From assembly GCA_934597725.1 (NCBI GenBank), contig CAKTSK010000030.1, positions 1 through 23,203 on the forward strand: DNA of 23,203 nt, in the 5' to 3' direction. Positions 6,975 to 12,870 of the stretch are shown in pieces. The DNA comes from an uncultured Eubacteriales bacterium. GTDB lineage: Bacteria; Bacillota; Clostridia; Oscillospirales; Oscillospiraceae. Both the position numbers and the translations under genes were made by a program. The stretch's first letter is position 1. Every line of letters begins with the position of its first letter. The notes under the pieces were generated by a model. That model searched no databases, was not told the origin of the DNA, and saw only the letters and a program-made list of their open reading frames with translations.

Positions 6975-8834
6975 ATGACTGACTATATGCATGTAAAAGA
7001 AGCAGCCAGACGATGGAATATTGGAGAGCGCCAGGTCTCTCACCTTTGTAAGCTCGGCAAAATTGATGGTGCGGTGAAGCAGGGGCGGAGTTGGTTGATC
7101 CCGGCTGGTGCCCAAAAGCCTGCGGATCAGCGGATCAAAACCGGCGCTTATATGCAGTCTGTAAAGAGTCCTAAGCTCCCCTTACCCATAGGTATCTCCG
7201 ATTACCGTCTGGCATCTTCCAGCTACTATTACATCGATAAGACCATGATGATCAAGGACTTCATTGATGAGCGTCCAATGGTGTCTTTGTTTACTCGTCC
7301 TCGCCGCTTCGGAAAGACCTTGAATATGGACATGCTCCGGGTATTCTTTGAAAAGACTGACGCCGACACCTCCGTTTATTTCAAGGATAAAAAGATATGG
7401 GCCTGTGGGGAAGAGTATCGTGCCTATCAGGGTAAGTATCCAGTCATCTATGTGACCTTTAAGGACGTAAAATGTGAGAACTGGGAATCTACCTACGGTC
7501 TGATCTGCCAGATCCTGCGCAACGAAGTTCAGCGGCATATCGAGCTGCTCGACAGCAATCAGATCACTCCCTATGATAAAAAGTATCTTGAAGGTGTTTT
7601 GGATGGCTCTGCCAGTGAGATCGATATGGCCATGCTCTTTATGAATCTGTCCAGAATGCTTGATGCACATTACAATAAGGCGCCAATCATCATCATTGAC
7701 GAATACGACACGCCGATCCAGCAGGGGCATACCCTTGGTTATTATGATAAGGTCATTGCCTTCATGCGCAACCTTTTCTCCGGTGGCTTGAAGGACAACA
7801 AGCACTTGTCCTTTGGCTTCCTGACCGGTATCCTGCGTGTTGCAAAGGAGAGTATCTTCAGCGGTCTCAATAACCTCGTCATAAATTCCGTCCTTGACAA
7901 TAAGTACAGCGCCTACTTTGGCTTTACCCCCGATGAGGTCAGAGAGATAGCTGCATATTACGGTGTCTCTCAGAAATACGATGAGATCTGCGAATGGTAT
8001 GACGGCTATCGCTTCGGCAATTCCGAAATCTTTAATCCCTGGTCCGTAATCAACTACTTCAATAACGAATGCAAGCCAAAAGCATTCTGGCTGTCCACCG
8101 GCAGCAACGATATCATTGGGGAGATCATTGCCCAGGCAGATCAGGACATCTATGATAAGCTGACCTCTCTGATCTCTGGCAATACCATTGTTTCCTATAT
8201 CGACACAAGCGTGATCTATCCGCAGATCAAACAGAATCCCTCGGCCATCTATAGTTTTCTTCTTGTAGCAGGTTATCTGAATGCCGTTAAGGTGGAATCC
8301 TCTTACGGTGTTGACTTTATGTGTGAGCTGGCGCTCCCAAACAAAGAAATTTCTTTCGTTTATAACAAGGAGATCTTGCAGAAGCTTAACCATATCATTC
8401 CTCAGTCTATGGCCATTTCTATACAGGAGGCCATATACTCTGGGGACAGCAAACGAATTCAAGCTCTGATCCATTCTCTGCTGCTTCAGTCGGCCAGCAG
8501 TTTTGATACCGCTGGGGAGAATTTCTATCATGGATTTATGCTCGGCCTTTGCGCTATGCTGAGCAATTCCTATACGACCTCCAACAGAGAGTCCGGTGAG
8601 GGCCGCTACGATCTCCAGATGATGCCTGTGGATAGGAAACTTCCAGGCATCCTCATCGAACTGAAAGCGGAGAAGAACTGTACAGAAGGTGAGCTAAAGA
8701 AACTCTCTGAAGCTGCCCTACAGCAAATCAAGGACAAAAAATATGATACAGAGATGGTCAACAGGGGCGTGAAAACCATCTACAAGTACGGTGTTGCTTT
8801 CAGTGGAAAGAATGTTCAGGTGACGGTCGGTTGA
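6975..8834 (+). CDS. HTH + AAA-ATPase-like + PD-(D/E)XK nuclease-like protein
   Basis: This 619-aa protein combines three parts. Residues 4-45 resemble an excisionase/MerR-type helix-turn-helix (HVKEAARRWNIGERQVSHLC). Residues about 66-300 are an AAA-ATPase-like domain (Pfam AAA-ATPase_like type) with Walker A RPRRFGKT (108-115) and Walker B IIIIDEYD (238-245). The C-terminus has a PD-(D/E)XK nuclease-like signature: Asp546 in GRYDLQ and ELK at 562-564. Such proteins are abundant and multi-copy in gut Firmicutes and Bacteroidetes; their function is not established, and defence or mobile-element roles have been suggested. The start follows AGGAGG by eight bases. Base composition is visibly lower in GC than ppk, with A/T third positions. 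The gene sits between ppk and a decayed ppk tail, which supports acquisition by transfer. Confidence 0.82.
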   Translation: MTDYMHVKEAARRWNIGERQVSHLCKLGKIDGAVKQGRSWLIPAGAQKPADQRIKTGAYMQSVKSPKLPLPIGISDYRLASSSYYYIDKTMMIKDFIDERPMVSLFTRPRRFGKTLNMDMLRVFFEKTDADTSVYFKDKKIWACGEEYRAYQGKYPVIYVTFKDVKCENWESTYGLICQILRNEVQRHIELLDSNQITPYDKKYLEGVLDGSASEIDMAMLFMNLSRMLDAHYNKAPIIIIDEYDTPIQQGHTLGYYDKVIAFMRNLFSGGLKDNKHLSFGFLTGILRVAKESIFSGLNNLVINSVLDNKYSAYFGFTPDEVREIAAYYGVSQKYDEICEWYDGYRFGNSEIFNPWSVINYFNNECKPKAFWLSTGSNDIIGEIIAQADQDIYDKLTSLISGNTIVSYIDTSVIYPQIKQNPSAIYSFLLVAGYLNAVKVESSYGVDFMCELALPNKEISFVYNKEILQKLNHIIPQSMAISIQEAIYSGDSKRIQALIHSLLLQSASSFDTAGENFYHGFMLGLCAMLSNSYTTSNRESGEGRYDLQMMPVDRKLPGILIELKAEKNCTEGELKKLSEAALQQIKDKKYDTEMVNRGVKTIYKYGVAFSGKNVQVTVG

Positions 8835-8852
8835 TGTTCGACCATTCCAGAG

Positions 8853-9069
8853 GAGGCCAGGTATGACATCGCCTCGACCTCATGACCCGCAACTTACAGC
8901 GGTGGGTGGAGATCGCCTGCCCCGGCTGGACAGCCAGCAGGCGTTTCTGGAGACCAGCCTGCACACTGCCCCGGCGGAGCCTCTGCCCGAGAAGCGGCCG
9001 GGGGTGTTCCGGCGGCTGGGCGGGCTGCTGCACCGGAAGCGGTGAGGGAGATCCTATCAAAAACGAAAA
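8853..9069 (+). pseudogene. Decayed duplicate of the ppk 3' end
   Basis: This segment repeats ppk positions 6376-6720 at about 95% identity over the aligned bases (by-eye count of roughly 11 substitutions). It lacks 127 bp internally and four further bases (GCCG), so the frame is broken. The 127-bp deletion falls exactly between two copies of CGCCTGCCCC (6441-6450 and 6568-6577 in ppk), leaving one copy at 8914-8923. Homology runs through the ppk stop codon and on for about 20 bases into the intergenic region. The sequence starts 18 bases after the AAA-ATPase stop. No product is expected. It is best explained as the former ppk terminus displaced by the insertion, or as a duplicate made during it. 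Confidence 0.85.
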
Positions 9070-9105
9070 CCACCCTGCGGCAAGCTGCCGCAGGGTGGTT
9101 TGTGT
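9068..9105. terminator. Strong intrinsic terminator
   Basis: A perfect 15-bp stem (9068-9082 with 9086-9100) with a three-base loop is followed by TTTGTGTT on the + strand and by a T-rich run on the minus strand. It could be the original ppk terminator and could also serve the converging SLH gene. Confidence 0.8.
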
Positions 9106-9215
9106 TGGGGGGCGGGTCAGGAGGAGTACGGATCTTTTGTTCAGGCCGCAGCCCACCGACGTAGGTTCGGCGAATGGGGTCCCGTCCTTCCTGACGGCAG
9201 GGAGGGGAAAATCGT

Positions 9216-10412
9216 TTAGCTGCCGAAACGCAGCCGGTGTTGCCAGAGGTCCAAGGTCATGGTGTTGGTGTTTTTATCCCAGCCGTTAATGAAGCAGAAA
9301 AATCTGTCAGGCCGGTCCTCATGAAGCACCTCAGCGTCATAAACCGGGACCATTACCTCACCATACAGCATCCGGGCTGGTGCAATGAACTTATAGTGAC
9401 TATTCTCATCATTCCAAACGAGGGGGCTACTTAAGATATCATCGCCGAATGGCTGGTAAATCGGTGAACCGGCTCTGACTTGCCAGATGTAATACCCTTC
9501 ATCAATGCCGCAAAAGTCTTGCTTGATCGGATTCCAAAATTTGTTCCCAGAGTAGTCACGGGCTTCCAACCAAGTCTCATAAACATGCCGAAAGGAAACG
9601 TATAGTTTCCCATCGACCCATTGTGTCAGCGCATCGGTGACCGGCAAATCAAGGATGACGGTTTCGTCTCGATTGACATAGTGGACCATCACCGAGACAG
9701 AGGGGTCCAGCCCGACTTCCATCTCTTCCAGCACACGGGAAACCATGACTACAGCTTCCGCACGGGTGGCGGTCTTTTTTGGGCCAAAGGTCCCGTCCGG
9801 ATAGCCTTGGATCACCCCAGCTTTGACGGCTTCCGCAACATAGCCCTTGGCCCAATCCTGGATGTCAGCGGCATCCGTAAAGGGCAGCGGTTCTGTTAGG
9901 GGGCGGTTGGCCGGGAAGACCAGACCCAAAGCACGGTCAGCCATCAAGGCGATCTCGTATCGGGCAATGGCCTTTGTGGGTTGGAATTTCTTTCCGTTGT
10001 AGTCATCCGGGACCACCATTCCAGAGGCAATGGCGGCATCGGTCCACCCTTGTTTTGTAAGCCAGTTTTGGTCCATGTCCACAAAGGAGTCGCGATACGG
10101 TTTGGTTTCATAAGGACTAACATAGGTTGCTGCATAGTCCTTCATCCACTTGACGGTCTCGCTATCCGGCGTGAGCTTCGTCGCCGCCAGCAGCATTTTG
10201 GTGAATTCGGCGCGGGAGATGGTCTTCTCCGGGCGGAAGGTGTCGTCCGGGTAGCCGTTGACCCAGCCTCGGTCGATGGCCTCCTCGATCTCCTTCTGTG
10301 CCCAGTGGCCCTGAATGTCCGAGAGACCCGCCGGCGCGGCGGCAGCGGACGGAAGGAGGGAGCCGCACAGCAGCGCGGCCAGGAGGACGGAGAGGAAACG
10401 GGTTCGTCTCAT
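9216..10412 (-). CDS. Exported triple-SLH-domain surface protein
   Basis: This 398-aa exported protein has a signal peptide (MRRTRFLSVLLAALLCGSLL, followed by an Ala-rich cleavage region). Three S-layer homology domains follow, at residues about 30-80 (DIQGHWAQKEI, GYPDDTFRPE), 110-165 (FQPTKAIARYE) and 178-232 (GYPDGTFGPKKTATRAE). SLH triplets bind pyruvylated secondary cell-wall polymer, so it should be displayed on the cell surface. Residues 240-398 form a domain I do not recognise, rich in Trp and Tyr. The ATG at 10412 is preceded by AAGGAA; the frame is open 39 codons further upstream, but those codons precede the signal peptide. Composition is lower in GC than the core genes. It converges on the AAA-ATPase/ppk remnant. 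Confidence 0.85.
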   Translation of the reverse strand: MRRTRFLSVLLAALLCGSLLPSAAAAPAGLSDIQGHWAQKEIEEAIDRGWVNGYPDDTFRPEKTISRAEFTKMLLAATKLTPDSETVKWMKDYAATYVSPYETKPYRDSFVDMDQNWLTKQGWTDAAIASGMVVPDDYNGKKFQPTKAIARYEIALMADRALGLVFPANRPLTEPLPFTDAADIQDWAKGYVAEAVKAGVIQGYPDGTFGPKKTATRAEAVVMVSRVLEEMEVGLDPSVSVMVHYVNRDETVILDLPVTDALTQWVDGKLYVSFRHVYETWLEARDYSGNKFWNPIKQDFCGIDEGYYIWQVRAGSPIYQPFGDDILSSPLVWNDENSHYKFIAPARMLYGEVMVPVYDAEVLHEDRPDRFFCFINGWDKNTNTMTLDLWQHRLRFGS

Positions 10413-10537
10413 GGTGAGACACTTCCTTTCTGTTCTGTGAATCGTAACCCCTACACCATAAAAGACATAAAAGCACCCAAAAAGCAACTGTATTTTGGAA
10501 AATTCGTCAACTTTTTTGCAGTGCTCCATCCGGGCAT

Positions 10538-10569
10538 AAAAAAAGCCGCAGTCCTTCTCTGCGGTTTTT
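10538..10569 (-). terminator. Terminator hairpin between divergent genes
   Basis: CCGCAG (10546-10551) pairs with CTGCGG (10559-10564) around a seven-base loop, with seven A on the left and five T on the right. On the minus strand it is followed by a T-run and therefore lies upstream of the SLH gene, about 125 bases before its start. It either insulates the divergent genes or acts in a longer leader. The rest of 10413-10779 is AT-rich, with no gene seen. Confidence 0.6.
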
Positions 10570-10664
10570 CTTAGGCTCGGCGCTGCGCCCCGGGAGAACG
10601 CGCCGAAAAGAAAATATTTCGAGAAATGAAGTCCTTAAAAAGATAGAAATTCCATATCTTTTCC

Positions 10665-10693
10665 TTGCTATCCCCCAAAAGTATGGTTAAACT
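10665..10693 (+). promoter_or_regulatory. Candidate promoter of the ECF sigma operon
   Basis: TTGCTA (10665-10670) and TAAACT (10688-10693) are 17 bases apart, in an AT-rich stretch about 85 bases before the sigma gene. The match to the vegetative consensus is moderate. An autoregulated ECF-type promoter could also be present but cannot be recognised by eye. Confidence 0.4.
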
Positions 10694-10779
10694 AAATAAA
10701 ATAGCAAAAATCACAAATATCAGGACCTGGGTTCCCCGTCCCATCCCAACCGGCTTTTCCGGAGAAGGAGGACGGCACA

Positions 10780-11370
10780 ATGCCGCACAAGAGAAGGAGG
10801 CAGTACCTTACATTGCTTTGCGAACAGATCCCAGACGCCCCGGGGCGGGCATTCATGCGGAAGCTATACCATGACTATGGCCGGTTGATGTACCGCATTG
10901 CCAACAAATGCTGCTCAGACCGGTTTGCCCAAGAGGACATCGTCCAGGACACTCTGCTCAAGCTCATGGAGAAGAACGCCCTCTTGCAGACGTTGGAGGA
11001 AAAAGCCCTGGTGGCATACGTATCCGTGTCGGTGCGGAACACGGCCTATTCCTATCTCCGCAAGCAGGCAAAGGAGCAGGAGATCTTTGTCCCCCTGGAG
11101 GAGGGGGTCCAGTCTCTGAACACGGCCTCTGTGGAGGAGACAATGGACCTGTGGGAGACCAAGGGGATTTTGGCGAAAATATGGAGGACGCTGTCGGCAG
11201 AGGAGCGTTTTTTGCTGGAAGGGCGCTACATTTTGCAGTATACTGATCGTGAGTTGTCAGAAGGGCTGGACTGTAAACCGGGCAGCGTCAGGATGAAGCT
11301 GACCCGGGTCCGGCGCAAGGTGCTGAAGGCATTGCGGGAACAGGAGCGCAAAGGAGACGGGAAGCCATGA
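10780..11370 (+). CDS. ECF-type RNA polymerase sigma factor
   Basis: This 196-aa sigma-70 family factor of the extracytoplasmic-function type directs RNA polymerase to a specific promoter set. Region 2 lies at about residues 25-98 (YGRLMYRIA, then AQEDIVQDTLLKL). Region 4 lies at about 132-185 (LSAEERFLLEGRY, then a helix-turn-helix around YTDRELSEGLDCKPGSVRMK). The linker is short, as in ECF factors, and region 3 is absent. The ATG follows AAGGAGG by eight bases. Its stop overlaps the next start as ATGA, so the following membrane protein is translationally coupled, the usual arrangement for a sigma factor and its anti-sigma factor. Target genes are unknown. Confidence 0.85.
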   Translation: MPHKRRRQYLTLLCEQIPDAPGRAFMRKLYHDYGRLMYRIANKCCSDRFAQEDIVQDTLLKLMEKNALLQTLEEKALVAYVSVSVRNTAYSYLRKQAKEQEIFVPLEEGVQSLNTASVEETMDLWETKGILAKIWRTLSAEERFLLEGRYILQYTDRELSEGLDCKPGSVRMKLTRVRRKVLKALREQERKGDGKP

Positions 11371-11651
11371 ACTACCAGAATGAGCGGAGAGAACAACAGG
11401 AAGACGAAGCCCTTGCCCGTCTGATGGACCAGGTGTTCCAGGCAGAGGGCGCCTGGGCCATGGAATGGCACCGGCGGCTGCGGCAGGACCCGGCGGCGGC
11501 GGTGCCAAAGGAGGTGGAGGCCCGGTGCCTGGACGCCCTGCGCCGGGGGGCTGCCCGCAGACAGCGGGCTTCCAGGGGACGGGTCCTCCAATGGGCCGCC
11601 CTTGCTGCGGTCCTCGTGTTCACGGCGGCGCTTGTTCTCCGCCATCCATGA
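11367..11651 (+). CDS. Small single-TM protein, probable anti-sigma factor
   Basis: This 94-aa protein has a charged, mostly helical N-terminal part (residues 1-72) and one predicted membrane helix (about 73-91: VLQWAALAAVLVFTAALVL), ending with only three residues outside. I see no zinc-binding anti-sigma motif (HxxxCxxC). Its start codon overlaps the sigma-factor stop, and it sits between that gene and a membrane protease. Position, size and topology suggest it tethers the sigma factor at the membrane, but there is no sequence match to prove it. The lack of an extracellular sensor domain is notable. Confidence 0.6.
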   Translation: MNYQNERREQQEDEALARLMDQVFQAEGAWAMEWHRRLRQDPAAAVPKEVEARCLDALRRGAARRQRASRGRVLQWAALAAVLVFTAALVLRHP

Positions 11652-11667
11652 TGCAGGAGGTGTTACA

Positions 11668-12693
11668 ATGTATCCCACCACAAGAAACCCGGAAAAGAAG
11701 GAACTCCTTCTCTTTTTGGCCGTGACCTACGGCCTGCCGCTGCTGATGACCCTCCCCATGGCGGTCCTGTTTCAGGCGGGGAGAGACGTCAGCCTCTTCC
11801 CTGCCGCCCAAATGTTTTACCCGGCGGCGGGTCTCATCCTGGCGAACCTGATTTGCCGCAAAGGGGACCCCTTGCTGCCCCGGAGATTTTTCCTGGCCTT
11901 CCTGGCCTTGACGGGGGTGATGGTGTTCTGGTGCCTGGCCGGCTTCCTTCTGCCGGGGAAGGCGGCGGTCAACGGGGGCAGCTATTCCTCCCTCCTCGGG
12001 ACCGTCCTCTTGATTGTCCTCTACTTATCCGAGGGGAAGGAAAAACGCGCGGCGTATCAGTTGACCGGCAAAAACTGGGGGCGCTCTGCGCTGCTCCTGC
12101 TGTTGTTTGTGGCCCTGACCTATGGCAGCGCGCTGCTGTTTGCCCTGTTTTCCGAAGGACTGTCCGGCGCAGCAGCGATCATTTCCGCCATCGAGCCGAA
12201 AAAGCTGCCCTTTCTGGTCTTTCTCCCCCTGGTGGCCCTGCTGTCGCTGGCGCCCTTCTTTGGGGAGGAATACGGCTGGAGAACCTATTTCCAGCCCCTG
12301 CTGCAACAGAAATTTGGCGGGATCAAAGGGGTGCTCCTCTTTGGGCTTCTGTGGGAGTCCTGGCATTTGCCCCTGGTCGTTTTCTATTATGCCCCGGCCC
12401 TTCCCGGTGCCTCGCTGCCGCAGCTGCTTGTGCTTCGTTACGGGGTCACGATCCTGCTGGCCATTTTCATGGCCTACGCCTATGGGAAGACACAGAATGT
12501 CTGGCTGCCTGTGCTGGTCCACTTTGTCAATAATTTCTTGGCCACCGGCGAAGGGACGGTTGTGTTTTCCTGGGGAATGATCGGCGGTTTGCTGCTGATC
12601 AAAGGGGCCTGCTATTTGCCCTTCCTGTTCTCCAAGGTGTTCCGGGCGCAGGAGACGGCCAGCCCAGAGGAGGCCCCGTCGGAAGGACTCTGA
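11668..12693 (+). CDS. CPBP family intramembrane glutamic endopeptidase
   Basis: This 341-aa polytopic membrane protein belongs to the CPBP (CAAX protease and bacteriocin-processing, ABI) family. The active-site motifs are complete: Glu200-Glu201 in FGEEYGWR (EExxxR), His233 in LWESWHLP, and His285/Asn289 in HFVNN. The ATG at 11668 is preceded by GGAGG and lies 16 bases after the preceding stop, so the three genes from 10780 onward look like one operon. Known members process prenylated proteins or bacteriocin precursors or confer bacteriocin self-immunity; the related PrsW family cleaves anti-sigma factors. A role in cleaving the neighbouring small membrane protein is an inference. Confidence 0.85.
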   Translation: MYPTTRNPEKKELLLFLAVTYGLPLLMTLPMAVLFQAGRDVSLFPAAQMFYPAAGLILANLICRKGDPLLPRRFFLAFLALTGVMVFWCLAGFLLPGKAAVNGGSYSSLLGTVLLIVLYLSEGKEKRAAYQLTGKNWGRSALLLLLFVALTYGSALLFALFSEGLSGAAAIISAIEPKKLPFLVFLPLVALLSLAPFFGEEYGWRTYFQPLLQQKFGGIKGVLLFGLLWESWHLPLVVFYYAPALPGASLPQLLVLRYGVTILLAIFMAYAYGKTQNVWLPVLVHFVNNFLATGEGTVVFSWGMIGGLLLIKGACYLPFLFSKVFRAQETASPEEAPSEGL

Positions 12694-12737
12694 TCTCCGG
12701 CGCGGCAACGCGGAGGAGCGCCAGGTTTTCCCCAAAA

Positions 12738-12779
12738 CGGCCCCGGTTTGTGGACAAGTTTCCCGTCCCACCGGGGCCG
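12738..12779 (+). terminator. Inverted repeat after CPBP gene
   Basis: CGGCCCCGGT (12738-12747) is the exact reverse complement of 12770-12779, with a 22-base loop, 44 bases after the CPBP stop. No T-tract follows, so termination is possible but not assured. Confidence 0.35.
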
Positions 12780-12797
12780 CTGTCCATTCTGTATGTC

Positions 12798-12826
12798 TTG
12801 TGGGCAAAAGCAGGGTATGGTATACT
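12798..12826 (+). promoter_or_regulatory. Promoter of the M3 peptidase gene
   Basis: TTGTGG (12798-12803) and TATACT (12821-12826) are separated by 17 bases, about 45 bases before the start codon. Confidence 0.6.
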
Positions 12827-12870
12827 GAAAAAAAGTCCCTCAAACCACAACAAGAAAGAGAGGAACGCCT

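Noticed and set aside
7182..8531. Minus-strand open frame of 449 codons opposite the AAA-ATPase gene
   Set aside because: The sense frame has Walker motifs, a promoter and a ribosome site; the antisense frame has none.
8863..9045. Small protein from the ppk remnant
   Set aside because: The frame is left over from ppk with two deletions and has no ribosome site of its own.
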